In this document: piece by piece, positions 1 through 8,931 of the stretch
How the letters are laid out: each line of letters starts with the position of its first letter
Position numbering within the stretch: position 1 is the stretch's first letter
Assembly (NCBI RefSeq): GCF_010501015.1
Contig: NZ_QVML01000001.1
Location: 309,845 to 373,844 of the forward strand
Direction of reading: 5' to 3'
DNA from: Bacteroides sp. 214
GTDB taxonomy: Bacteria; Bacteroidota; Bacteroidia; Bacteroidales; Bacteroidaceae
Length of the DNA stretch: 64,000 nucleotides
Notes under the pieces: model-generated
What the model was told of the DNA's origin: nothing
Databases searched by the model: none
What the model saw: only the letters and a program-made list of their open reading frames with translations
Position numbers and translations under genes: made by a program

Positions 1-1916
1 GCATTAACGGACAGGCGGTAAAGTTACGCGGGGTAAACAGACACGATGAACATCCCGAAGTAGGTCGCGCTACGACACGCGAGCATTGGTTGCAAGATAT
101 TACTATGATGAAAGCTGCCAACATCAATTATATCCGCATGGCACACTACACTCACGCACGTGGCTTTATCGAACTGTGCGACGAAATGGGTATGTATGTA
201 GGTAACGAGGTATCATTGGGTGGTGCGTCAATGCTTATGTATGATCCTTCGTTTGCAGGAGCTGTATTGCAACGCTCATATGACACGGTAATTCGCGACA
301 TCAATAGTCCGAGTATTATTTATTGGTCTGTGGGTAACGAAGATCCTTTAACTTCACTACATATGGCAGGTGTAAAAACAGTAAAATCCATAGACCCCAC
401 ACGTCCTGTATTGCTGCCTTGGCGTGCCGAATGTTGGCTGCCCGAAGAGATAGACATTCTTGCACCGCATTATTGGCATCCAAGCGAATACGATGAATTG
501 GCCGCCCAGTCTACTCGCCCAATTATTACCACCGAATACACACATGCCTTCGGTACGCATGGTTTCGGTGGATTGGAAGCGCGTTGGAAAGCGCTTACTA
601 AACATCCGGCAGGAGCGGGAGGTGCTATTTGGATGTGGGCCGACCAAGGAATCAAAACTCCGGTAAAACTCGATAATCCCAATAAATTAAGCGATGGTAA
701 CGAATATCTACGCATCGATGAGAATGGTTGGGATGGTATAGTGGATTCGTATCGCAACATAACGCAAGATTATCTAGAAACGAAAGCTGTATACGCGTAT
801 GTATATCCTGCAGTAAATACCGTTTCGTTTGTTCCTGGAGAGGCTTCTGTGCGTATTCCTATCCAAAATGAGTATGATTTTACGAACTTGAGTAATGTGA
901 AAATAACATGGTCTATTCGCGAAGATGCTAAAGAACTGGCTTCGGGAATAACTTCTGTTGAAGGAAAACCACATTCCACAGCCATATTCAAACTTCCGTT
1001 AGAGGTACTTAAAAGTGTAGAAGCAAGAAAAATATACTATGCATGGCTTACATTTACGAATACACAAGGAATAGAGATTTGTCGTAAGGCAGTAGAACTC
1101 CGTCCATCTCTTGAACTGCCTATGCAAGTTGTTCGCAGTACTACGAAGCCAACAGTAATAAATGGAGAAACAGTTATTATACAAGCAAATGATATACGCT
1201 ACCTCTTTGATTCTAAAACAGGACATTTGGTAAGCGGGGAGATAGGCGGAAAGCAATTAATAACCGAATTGAAACCCACAATCTGGCGCACACCTGACCG
1301 TAGTGAAACAAGCGTAATAGGTAGGCAGTTTGCACGTGAAGCGGGGCATTTTAATAAATTTACACCTTCGGTTGAAGTTTGGAACATTGAAGAAAGTGCA
1401 ACAACTGTTATAATCTCTACAAAAGTAAAATATATCATAGATACAAAGAATAGCTTTGTTGCAACCTATTGTTACACCATTGGCGCAGACGGTAAACTGG
1501 ATGTGCATTACGAGTTCTTGACCAATGTAAGTGTTCCGTCATTACCTGTGGTAGGTATGGAAATGAAGACAGTAAAGGAGTTGGATAATCTGTATTGGTT
1601 AGGACTTGGCCCTTACAACGGCTATCCCAACAAACAATCTGCAGCTATACTTGGTGTATGGGGTGGTGTAGCCGGAACTACAGAAACTATAGGAACAAAA
1701 GTTACTCGCTGGATTGAACGAAGTGGGAGCGCTGGTAAATTACATATAACCAATATTGGCTATATGGAACATAGCGCTGCCAACCCCGAAGTTATTTCAA
1801 TACTTTCGGGGGTTGCAGCAAGACCAGAGAAAGGGCGCAAAGCGGATGATTCTTTTCCGCGATTATTGACGGATGAACTGTTCGTGGGTGGATTTACTGT
1901 GGAACTCATGAAGTAA
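1..1916 (+). CDS. Beta-galactosidase, glycoside hydrolase family 2 (5' end outside window)
   Basis: Hydrolyses terminal beta-galactosides, probably on plant or host oligosaccharides. The frame is open from base 3, before the first ATG at 90, and reads a GVNRHDEHPEVGRA segment, the classic GH2 signature, so the gene starts upstream of the window. The acid/base Glu lies in the WSVGNED motif (codon at 339) and the nucleophile Glu in ITTEYTHAFG (codon at 534), as in LacZ. The second half matches LacZ domains 4 and 5 (small chain), including an IWRTPDRSE stretch. It ends at a TAA at 1914 followed by a strong terminator, so it is transcriptionally separate from the esterase downstream. The exact substrate cannot be told from sequence; other GH2 activities are possible. 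Confidence 0.88.
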   Translation, partial: INGQAVKLRGVNRHDEHPEVGRATTREHWLQDITMMKAANINYIRMAHYTHARGFIELCDEMGMYVGNEVSLGGASMLMYDPSFAGAVLQRSYDTVIRDINSPSIIYWSVGNEDPLTSLHMAGVKTVKSIDPTRPVLLPWRAECWLPEEIDILAPHYWHPSEYDELAAQSTRPIITTEYTHAFGTHGFGGLEARWKALTKHPAGAGGAIWMWADQGIKTPVKLDNPNKLSDGNEYLRIDENGWDGIVDSYRNITQDYLETKAVYAYVYPAVNTVSFVPGEASVRIPIQNEYDFTNLSNVKITWSIREDAKELASGITSVEGKPHSTAIFKLPLEVLKSVEARKIYYAWLTFTNTQGIEICRKAVELRPSLELPMQVVRSTTKPTVINGETVIIQANDIRYLFDSKTGHLVSGEIGGKQLITELKPTIWRTPDRSETSVIGRQFAREAGHFNKFTPSVEVWNIEESATTVIISTKVKYIIDTKNSFVATYCYTIGADGKLDVHYEFLTNVSVPSLPVVGMEMKTVKELDNLYWLGLGPYNGYPNKQSAAILGVWGGVAGTTETIGTKVTRWIERSGSAGKLHITNIGYMEHSAANPEVISILSGVAARPEKGRKADDSFPRLLTDELFVGGFTVELMK

Positions 1917-1932
1917 TATCTAATAAAAAAAC

Positions 1933-1978
1933 AAAAACAATTTCAAAAACAGGAATTTTGTTTTTGAAATTGTTTTTT
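1933..1978 (+). terminator. Intrinsic terminator after the GH2 gene
   Basis: A perfect 19-bp inverted repeat (1933-1951 against 1959-1977) with a 7-nt loop ends in a run of T. The stem is AT-rich. It lies 17 bases after the GH2 stop and could also act on the other strand, because the left arm begins with an A-run. Confidence 0.8.
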
Positions 1979-1991
1979 AGAGGTATTTTTG
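1963..1991 (+). promoter_or_regulatory. Bacteroidetes-type promoter for the two-domain esterase
   Basis: A TATTTTTG -7 box (1984-1991) fits TAnnTTTG. A TTTG lies 21 nt upstream (1963) inside the preceding terminator stem. The predicted start is near 1998, leaving a short leader before the ATG at 2010. Confidence 0.55.
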
Positions 1992-2009
1992 TAAATAAAA
2001 GTATGTAAT

Positions 2010-3629
2010 ATGAAAAAAACATCATTGATTTTTTGTTTAATAATTGCTCTTTGCACCACTCTCTTTGCACAACAAGAGCCTACTTGGGACAATACCTCGA
2101 AAAAGAAATGGAGTGATGCATTTGTTGAGGTAAGCATTACTTCTTCTGTGGATGGAACGCAGCAAAAAGCGTTTATGTACAGTTCTAAGAACAGAACGCC
2201 TCAACCATTAATTGTAAGTCTTCACACTTGGAGCGGGAATTATACACAAACCGACCCATTAACTAAAGAGATCTTGGCACGCGATTGGAATTATATTCAC
2301 CCCGATTTTCGTGGTGCGAACAATCATCCTGAAGCAATGGGTAGTCCGTTGGCTATTTCTGATATTGAAGATGCTATCAGATATGCGGTAGAACAAACCA
2401 ATGCAGATCCTGAGGAGGTACATGTAATTGGTGTTTCAGGTGGCGGATATGCAACTTTACTCTCGTATATGAATACTATATATCCAGTGAGATCTTTTTC
2501 AGCTTGGGTTCCTATTTCAGATATTGAAGCATGGTACTGGGAATCGGTTGGGAGAGGACAGAAATATGCTATTGATATAATCAAATCGCTTTCAAGTGAT
2601 AGTGTTTTCTATCGTGACGAAGCTGAACGACGGTCTCCCATTCAACATACGTTTCCTGTTGATATAAGAAAGAATGCAAAACTATATATTTATGCAGGTA
2701 TTCACGATGGCTATAGAGGCTCTGTTCCGATTACTCATTCGCTCAATATGTACAACCGTTTGGTTGGCGAGCTGAAATATAATGATGCTACAACCGACGA
2801 AATTTCGGTAAAAGCTTTTTCGGATAAAGATTTGGTTTCGAAAAGCGAGATAGTCGAACTCTTATCGAAACGAATAAATCCCGATAATAATAGAAACAAA
2901 ACTTTATATGGTCGAAATATTCATCTTTTCCGTGAATATGAGAATATTCAACTGACGATTTTCGAAGGACGGCACGAGCAATTGCCACAAGCATTAGGCT
3001 TAATTCCTTATGAAAAACAGGTAGATTTGAAAAAGAATATATTAATCTTAGGAGATTCGAATGCTGCTAATTCTGATGGATGGGCAACACAGCTCCAAGG
3101 AATGATTCCAAACTCTTCGTTTTTTAATATTTCTAAAAGCGGTAGAACAATTGGTTTTGATAATAATGGCAAAGCAGCCCTAAATATGCTGAGAAATATT
3201 GATAGTTGTTTAGATGAGGTGCATAATCAACTAGTGAAAGGAAAGATTGATTATGTAATAGTGAATCTTGGAACTAACGACACAAAAGTAGAATTTTCAG
3301 AAAGACAGCAAGAAATTCTTGCTAATTTTGAACAATTACTGAACAAAATAAAAAAGCATAAGCTGTACAAGAATTCGAAACTCATCTTCGTTACACCTCC
3401 ACCAATACGCGCTACGGATGTGTCTAAAAAGTATAATGGAAGCAATGAAAGGTTGAGTGAGTTAATTCCACAATTGAAATCTATTGCGGAAAAGAAAAAA
3501 GTTAAAGTCGTCGATGTTTATCAACCTTTGCTTGGCGTTTTAGATTATTATGCTCTAGATGGTGTACACATGAGTGCAAAAGGACAAGAAATAATTGCAT
3601 TGAAAATTCTTAATGGTATAAACCAGTGA
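2010..3629 (+). CDS. Secreted two-domain esterase: alpha/beta hydrolase plus SGNH hydrolase
   Basis: Predicted exported enzyme with a signal peptide (residues 1-21, ending TLFAQ). Residues ~40-330 form an S9/alpha-beta-hydrolase domain with nucleophile Ser143 in GVSGGGY, and candidate acid and base Asp233 (GIHDGY) and His322 (EGRHEQL). Residues ~340-539 form an SGNH/GDSL domain with Ser350 in LGDSN, the block III motif LGTND and the Asp517-x2-His520 pair (DGVH). Both catalytic sets look intact. Its position between GH2 enzymes, a second esterase and the xylose operon suggests removal of acetyl or feruloyl groups from hemicellulose; that is inference. A peptidase role for the first domain cannot be excluded. 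Confidence 0.82.
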   Translation: MKKTSLIFCLIIALCTTLFAQQEPTWDNTSKKKWSDAFVEVSITSSVDGTQQKAFMYSSKNRTPQPLIVSLHTWSGNYTQTDPLTKEILARDWNYIHPDFRGANNHPEAMGSPLAISDIEDAIRYAVEQTNADPEEVHVIGVSGGGYATLLSYMNTIYPVRSFSAWVPISDIEAWYWESVGRGQKYAIDIIKSLSSDSVFYRDEAERRSPIQHTFPVDIRKNAKLYIYAGIHDGYRGSVPITHSLNMYNRLVGELKYNDATTDEISVKAFSDKDLVSKSEIVELLSKRINPDNNRNKTLYGRNIHLFREYENIQLTIFEGRHEQLPQALGLIPYEKQVDLKKNILILGDSNAANSDGWATQLQGMIPNSSFFNISKSGRTIGFDNNGKAALNMLRNIDSCLDEVHNQLVKGKIDYVIVNLGTNDTKVEFSERQQEILANFEQLLNKIKKHKLYKNSKLIFVTPPPIRATDVSKKYNGSNERLSELIPQLKSIAEKKKVKVVDVYQPLLGVLDYYALDGVHMSAKGQEIIALKILNGINQ

Positions 3630-3645
3630 TCTGTAGCATCTCATT

Positions 3646-3842
3646 GGGTACACAGAAGCAATAAAACTCGTTGTCTCATTACGCAGTTTTCTCAATAAAT
3701 TTTAGTGCTTTGAGAATAAATACTCACCATGTTGAGAAACTATTCTCTCCTTGTTGAGTATTTGTTCTCACCATGGTGAGAAAATCGTAACAATACATTT
3801 CCTGACTCGTAGAGTACATAGAACCAACAATACTCGTCGTCT
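3646..3842. repeat. 22-bp tandem array A, flanked by 31-bp imperfect direct repeats
   Basis: Three spacer-less 22-bp units start at 3712, 3734 and 3756, with the start of a fourth at 3778. Each begins GAG(A/T) and ends CCATGTT-like. The junctions form dyads, including a perfect 18-bp palindrome at 3765-3782 (TTCTCACCATGGTGAGAA). A 7-bp inverted repeat (3689-3695, 3710-3716) precedes the array. Imperfect direct repeats (3646-3676 and 3812-3842, 25 of 31 identical by eye) flank the whole. No coding frame is supported. Confidence 0.85.
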
Positions 3843-3889
3843 TTATAAAAGCAAAATAACAACAATCAATAAATAAATAATATCAAACC

Positions 3890-5272
3890 ATGAAAAAGTA
3901 TTCGCAAATCACTCTCCTTTTTTTATTGTATTTAGTAATTCCTTTAGCTGCTTATGCCCAACTAAGTCTTCCTAAAGTGCTTAGTGATAATATGGTATTG
4001 CAACAAGGTAAGAAAGTAACTATCTGGGGAAGTGCTACTCCTCGGGAGTCGGTAATCGTGAAATTCCAGAAGCAAACCAAACGAACGCAAGCAGATGAAA
4101 ACGGTAATTGGGCGGTTCAGCTAGATGAACTAAAGAGTACCAAAGTATCGCAACAGCTTATTGTTCAAGGAAAAAACAAGAAAATAGTATTGAAGAACAT
4201 CCTAATAGGTGAGGTGTGGCTAGCATCGGGCCAATCGAATATGGAGTATTCTATGAATAAACATTTGCACTATGCCAAACCACAACGGGGAGATAAAGAG
4301 TTTCTTCAAAAATCATTCAAAGCAGCCAATAGCCCTATCATCAGAGTAATGTATGTGGAGAAAAACCTGAAAACAGATACTTTACCTTCCAAAGGTTGGC
4401 AAATGCTCAATGAAGAATCGTTGGCGCCCGTTTCGGCTATTGGTTACTTTTTTGCAAAGTCATTAGTCGACAACATAGATGTTCCTGTTGGTATTATTTC
4501 AACTTCTTGGGGAGGTACGCCCATTGAGACATGGACTCCTCCATTGGGCGAGCGGTATATAAAGATGGTGGAACCTATGGCTCCTTATTCGCTTCGCGGA
4601 TTTTTGTGGTATCAGGGCGAAACAAATTTGATAAATGGAGATACCGATGCTTACACCGCCAAGCAAAACAATCTTGTAGAGAGTTGGCGCGCAGCTTGGA
4701 AAGACGATAGTCTGTCGTTCTACTATGTTCAATTGGCTCCTTATCTCTACTCACCCCGCAGAGGAACTCTTGTAGCAAACACATGGGAAGCTTTGCCGCT
4801 CTTTTGGAAAGCACAAACAGCTTGTTTATCCATGCCACATACCGGAATGGTAGTAACCACCGACTTGGTCGATAACCTCAAAGATATACATCCTAGTTAT
4901 AAGTGGGTAGTAGGAGAGCGCCTGGCACGATTGGCTTTGGCTAAAAACTATGGAAAAACAGATGTAATTTGTAGTGGTCCTACTTTTAATAGTTTGTCTG
5001 TTCAAGGAACGGAAATCATTCTCGAATTTGACAACGTAGGATCAGGTCTTACTACTAATGACGGCAAAGCACCTAATTGGTTCTACCTTAAAGACAAAAA
5101 AGGTGCATTTAAGAAAGCGAATGCAGTTATCAAAAACAATACAATAGTACTGCCAAAGGATAATAATACTAAAGAACCCGTTGAGGTACGCTTTGCGTGG
5201 GATGAAGAAGCCATGCCCAATCTTTTTAATAAGGAAGGGTTGCCCACTGTACCTTTTAGTACGGCTCATTGA
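3890..5272 (+). CDS. Secreted sialate O-acetylesterase-family esterase
   Basis: Carbohydrate O-acetylesterase with a signal peptide (1-24, ending AYAQ). The N-terminal LPKVLSDNMVLQQG segment is typical of the SASA/DUF303 family. Catalytic Ser116 lies in ASGQSNM, WYQGETN follows, and His334 lies in DIHPS. It is 460 residues; the stretch between GGTPIETWTPP and the P-x-LRGFLWYQGE segment is shorter than in many homologues, so a lid region may be missing. Next to a GH2 (30-base gap) and upstream of xylose genes it may deacetylate xylan side groups rather than sialic acid. That substrate choice is inference. No clear promoter was found; the gene follows array A. Confidence 0.85.
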   Translation: MKKYSQITLLFLLYLVIPLAAYAQLSLPKVLSDNMVLQQGKKVTIWGSATPRESVIVKFQKQTKRTQADENGNWAVQLDELKSTKVSQQLIVQGKNKKIVLKNILIGEVWLASGQSNMEYSMNKHLHYAKPQRGDKEFLQKSFKAANSPIIRVMYVEKNLKTDTLPSKGWQMLNEESLAPVSAIGYFFAKSLVDNIDVPVGIISTSWGGTPIETWTPPLGERYIKMVEPMAPYSLRGFLWYQGETNLINGDTDAYTAKQNNLVESWRAAWKDDSLSFYYVQLAPYLYSPRRGTLVANTWEALPLFWKAQTACLSMPHTGMVVTTDLVDNLKDIHPSYKWVVGERLARLALAKNYGKTDVICSGPTFNSLSVQGTEIILEFDNVGSGLTTNDGKAPNWFYLKDKKGAFKKANAVIKNNTIVLPKDNNTKEPVEVRFAWDEEAMPNLFNKEGLPTVPFSTAH

Positions 5273-5302
5273 AGAAAATAAAATTCAAATACACACTATA
5301 TC

Positions 5303-7378
5303 ATGAAAAACCACCAAACTTTTTTTTGTTTTTTTGCTTTATTGCTCTTAAGCAACCTAACTCTCAGCGCTCAGCGCGAAGTAATCCTCCTTGATCAAGG
5401 TTGGGGTTACAAACCTATTTCGGCTACCAAGAATAATGTGGCGCTTACCTCCGTAACTATTCCACATACCTGGAACGCAAACTATATTGAGGGAACCACC
5501 CTGTATAATCGCGAAATGATGGTGTATAAACGCCCTCTTGAAATTACACCGGCAATGAAAGGTAAGCGGTTGTTTCTCTATTTTGAGGGAGTAAACTCGG
5601 TAGCTGATATCTTTGTAAACAGGCAAACCGTAGGGCAACATCATGGTGGTTATACTGCTTTTTGTCTGGAGATTACAGATTATGTAACAGCAGGAAACAA
5701 CGAACTGGAGGTATGGGTAAGCAATGCTTATCGTACAGATGTTATGCCTATCAGTGGAGACTTTAATGTCTATGGAGGTATTCATCGTCCATGCCACCTT
5801 GTAGTAACGGAGAATAATTGTATTTCGCCGCTCTTCTATGCTTCGCCCGGATTATTCATTCATCAGGAAAATATATCTAAACAGTGTGCGGAGATAATGA
5901 TAGAAACAATGTTTTCCTTGAAAGAAAAGAAAGCCGGATTGACGCTGAAAACTTCTGTAATCGATGCTACCGGGAAAATAGTAGCCAATCAAGAATCGGA
6001 TGTAAAGAGTGCTTCTATTAAGCAGCCTTTTAAGATAGCGAATCCTACTCTATGGAATGGGAAAAAGAATCCTTATCTCTATACGGTTATTGCCGAATTG
6101 TATGATAATGGTAAACTTATAGATCGTGTGTCGCAGAAGACCGGATTTCGTTTCTTTCATGTAGATCCCGACAAAGGTTTCTTTCTTAATGGTGAATATC
6201 TGGACTTGTATGGCTTTTGTCGCCATGAAGATGTGGAGGGGAAAGGAAGTGCTTTAACAAAAGAAGATTATAACCTTGATATGTCTATAATCAACGAAAT
6301 TGGTGCTACTGCCATGCGCTTGGCGCATTATCCACATGCCGAACCTATGTACAATCTGTGCGATGAAAACGGCATTGTGTTGTGGACAGAAATCCCCTTT
6401 TGTGGTCCCGGAGGTTATGCTTATACAGGATATCTGAAAAATGAAGCTTTTGAGAATAATGGCCGTCTTGCTGTGAAAGAGCTTGTGTACCAAAAGTACA
6501 ATCATCCTTCTATCGTTTTTTGGGGTATCTTTAATGAAATACTGTTGACTGTAGATCGTTTCAAAGCATACGATAACCCCGTTCCTTACGTGAAAGAGCT
6601 CAATGCCCTCTATAAAAGTATTGATAAGCAACGCCTTACAGCTTTTGCTACCTGTGTGGATCAAACAGATTATCTGGATTGCGCCGATCTTGTAGCTTGG
6701 AATAAATATTTCGGCTGGTATAGCGACGCTGCTCCTGCAGCGGGCAAGTTCTTCGATCATGCGCGTGCTACTTCCAATAATAAACCTGTTGGAGTATCTG
6801 AATATGGTGCAGGTGGTAGTGTGAAGCATCATCAATGGCCGTTGAACGCTAGCAATAAAATATCGGGAAGCAATATTGTAGATGGTATGCTTCCGGCTTC
6901 TTTTCACCCCGAAGAGGCACAGGCTCATTGTCATGAAGGTAATTGGGATGCTTTCTCGGAACGTCCGTACTTGTGGGGCAAATTTATCTGGCTGTTTGCT
7001 GATTTTCAATCATCTATTCGTCGTGAAGGAGATAAAGATGGCATAAACGACAAAGGTTTGCTTACCTACGACCGTAAAACGAAAAAAGATGCTTTTTACT
7101 TCTATAAAGCCAACTGGAATCCCGAGCCTATGCTCTACATAGCCAGCCATCGTTTTGTGGAAAGAACTGAGGCGCTTACTCAAATTAAAGTCTATAGCAA
7201 CCTGAAGGAAGCAACACTCTATATTAACGGTAAGAAGATTGGTGTGGCTAAGAAAGATAGGCTAAACCGTATGTTATGGAATGATGTTAAGCTTGCTCCG
7301 GGAAAGAATGAAGTGTTAGTAAAAGGCAAGGCAGGAAAGGTCATGTTGGAAGATGCTTGTACGTTGATCTTAAAATAG
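5303..7378 (+). CDS. Secreted glycoside hydrolase family 2 (beta-galactosidase/glucuronidase type)
   Basis: A 691-residue GH2 enzyme with a signal peptide (1-23). It has the sugar-binding, Ig-like and TIM-barrel domains in usual order. The barrel shows LYGFCRHEDVEGKG, acid/base Glu412 (WGIFNEI) and nucleophile Glu500 (VSEYGAGG). A C-terminal Ig-like domain (~610-691, LYINGKKIG) follows. It lies 30 bases after the acetylesterase and is probably co-transcribed, which suggests joint attack on an acetylated hemicellulose or galactan. It is unlike the first GH2 in lacking the LacZ small-chain domain. Galactosidase, mannosidase or glucuronidase activity cannot be separated here. Confidence 0.87.
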   Translation: MKNHQTFFCFFALLLLSNLTLSAQREVILLDQGWGYKPISATKNNVALTSVTIPHTWNANYIEGTTLYNREMMVYKRPLEITPAMKGKRLFLYFEGVNSVADIFVNRQTVGQHHGGYTAFCLEITDYVTAGNNELEVWVSNAYRTDVMPISGDFNVYGGIHRPCHLVVTENNCISPLFYASPGLFIHQENISKQCAEIMIETMFSLKEKKAGLTLKTSVIDATGKIVANQESDVKSASIKQPFKIANPTLWNGKKNPYLYTVIAELYDNGKLIDRVSQKTGFRFFHVDPDKGFFLNGEYLDLYGFCRHEDVEGKGSALTKEDYNLDMSIINEIGATAMRLAHYPHAEPMYNLCDENGIVLWTEIPFCGPGGYAYTGYLKNEAFENNGRLAVKELVYQKYNHPSIVFWGIFNEILLTVDRFKAYDNPVPYVKELNALYKSIDKQRLTAFATCVDQTDYLDCADLVAWNKYFGWYSDAAPAAGKFFDHARATSNNKPVGVSEYGAGGSVKHHQWPLNASNKISGSNIVDGMLPASFHPEEAQAHCHEGNWDAFSERPYLWGKFIWLFADFQSSIRREGDKDGINDKGLLTYDRKTKKDAFYFYKANWNPEPMLYIASHRFVERTEALTQIKVYSNLKEATLYINGKKIGVAKKDRLNRMLWNDVKLAPGKNEVLVKGKAGKVMLEDACTLILK

Positions 7379-7389
7379 CGTTGTATACA

Positions 7390-7434
7390 AAAAAAGGAGG
7401 TGTATCAGAAATAATATTCGATGCACCTCCTTTT
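7390..7434. terminator. Bidirectional terminator between GH2 and xylE
   Basis: AAAAGGAGGTGTATC pairs with GATGCACCTCCTTTT around a 13-nt loop. There is a T-run on + and a longer T-run on -. It serves the convergent GH2 and sugar-symporter genes. Confidence 0.82.
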
Positions 7435-7457
7435 AATATATATAAGAGAGAGATTTG

Positions 7458-8864
7458 CTATTTATTTTTTTTCCATAGTTTACTCATTTCTTCCAACGTT
7501 TTACCTTTTGTTTCGGGTACCCATTTCCAAACGAAAACAGCCGATAGTAATGCGAACGTTGCATAAATTAAGTATGTACCGCCTACGCTCCACTCCGAAA
7601 GTGATGGGAAAGTACTTGATACTGTAAAGTTGGCAATCCATTGTGCTGCTACTGCTATAGCAACTGCTTTTCCACGAATAGTGTTAGGGAATATTTCCGA
7701 AATCAACACCCAGCAGATAGGACCCCAGCTCATCATAAATGAAGCGGTGTAGATAATGATAAATACCAACGCTGCTACACCAATCAGGTTCATAAACGAA
7801 AGGATACTCAAGGCGAGCATACCAACCATCATACCGATAGAACCTATAATTAGCAGCGGTTTGCGACCAAACTTATCTACTGTAACAATAGCTACTACTG
7901 TAAAGATAATGTTCACAATACCCATTACCACGGTTTGAACCATGGCAACATCGCCTGTTGTTCCCATATTCTGGAAAATACGTGGGGCATAATAAAGCAC
8001 TACATTGATACCTACCGCTTGTTGGAAAATAGAAAGCAAGATACCAATGATAATAACCCCCACACCGTATGTGAATATTTTTTCGCTCTTTTCAACAGCG
8101 GTTACTTTAATTTCTTCAAGGATAGAAGCTGCACTCTTCTTGCCGTTGATACGTTCCAAAATACCAAGAGCTTTCTCTGGTTGTCCACTCAAAACAAGGT
8201 AACGTGGAGTTTTAGGAACAAAGAACAACATAAGACCAAATAAAGCAGCGGGGAATGCTTCGCTAAGGAACATTCTTCTCCAGCCAATAGATACCATTAA
8301 ATCGGCACTAGCCAGACTGTTGCGAATGAGGTAGTTCACGAAGTAAACTACTAACATACCGAAAATAATAGCAAATTGGTTCCACGAAACCAAACGTCCA
8401 CGCATATTAGCGGGAGCTACTTCGGCAATATACATAGGGCAAACAGCCGATGCAAGACCAACGCCGATACCTCCTAAAATGCGATATAAATTGAATGCAA
8501 CCAATAAATCTTTAGTTGGCACACCATAATCAAAGAAAAGAAACTCGGGATAGTACGATCCGAGAGCAGAGAGGAAGAAAAGTAATGCGGCAATGCGCAG
8601 TGAGTTCCTACGACCAAAGCGTGAAGCAAAGATTCCCGAAATTGCTCCCCCGATAACGCAACCGATAAGTGCACTCGATGCGGTTACGCCATGCCATGCT
8701 TTGTTGTATTCAAAATCGGTGGCGCCCATAAAAAATGTTTCCAGACCACCTTCGGCTCCTGAAATAACCGCAGTGTCGTATCCGAAAAGTAATCCGCCTA
8801 TTACAGCCACTGCTGTAACGCCATAAAGGTAGAGCTTGCTACCATCGTTTGTTGTATTTTTCAT
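7458..8864 (-). CDS. xylE: D-xylose:H+ symporter (MFS sugar porter)
   Basis: A 468-residue inner-membrane MFS transporter with about 12 hydrophobic segments. Sugar-porter signatures are present: FGYDTAVISGA in TM1, the GRR loop (SRFGRRNSL), the PxYIAEVAPANMRGRL segment after TM4, QQAVGINVVLYYAP in TM7 and a terminal PETKGKTLEEM. The QQ...N pattern and the neighbours (xylose isomerase, xylulokinase) point to xylose uptake. It is the last gene of the minus-strand xylose operon, 67 bases after xylA with a hairpin between. Arabinose or glucose transport is possible but less likely given the context. Confidence 0.9.
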   Translation of the reverse strand: MKNTTNDGSKLYLYGVTAVAVIGGLLFGYDTAVISGAEGGLETFFMGATDFEYNKAWHGVTASSALIGCVIGGAISGIFASRFGRRNSLRIAALLFFLSALGSYYPEFLFFDYGVPTKDLLVAFNLYRILGGIGVGLASAVCPMYIAEVAPANMRGRLVSWNQFAIIFGMLVVYFVNYLIRNSLASADLMVSIGWRRMFLSEAFPAALFGLMLFFVPKTPRYLVLSGQPEKALGILERINGKKSAASILEEIKVTAVEKSEKIFTYGVGVIIIGILLSIFQQAVGINVVLYYAPRIFQNMGTTGDVAMVQTVVMGIVNIIFTVVAIVTVDKFGRKPLLIIGSIGMMVGMLALSILSFMNLIGVAALVFIIIYTASFMMSWGPICWVLISEIFPNTIRGKAVAIAVAAQWIANFTVSSTFPSLSEWSVGGTYLIYATFALLSAVFVWKWVPETKGKTLEEMSKLWKKNK

Positions 8865-8891
8865 GAATGTAGTTGAGATGAGTTGAATGAA

Positions 8892-8922
8892 TAAAGGCCG
8901 CGCTGAAAAAGCGCAGCCTTTA
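8892..8922 (-). terminator. Hairpin between xylA and xylE (weak terminator or mRNA-stability stem)
   Basis: On the minus strand TAAAGGCTGCGC pairs with GCGCGGCCTTTA (12 bp with one G-U) around a 7-nt loop. Only a broken T-run follows, so it may lower xylE expression or protect the xylA 3' end rather than end all transcripts. Confidence 0.6.
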
Positions 8923-8931
8923 CTTTATTAA

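Noticed and set aside
3712..3777. CRISPR array
   Set aside because: The 22-bp units follow each other directly with no spacers, and no cas genes are present. The same applies to the other five arrays.
3890..5272. Frameshifted sialate O-acetylesterase
   Set aside because: The frame is open end to end with the catalytic Ser and His; only a lid region seems short.
6254..7009. 251-codon frame on the minus strand
   Set aside because: It lies wholly inside the GH2 gene, which has intact catalytic motifs on +; the minus product has no recognisable domain, signal or promoter.
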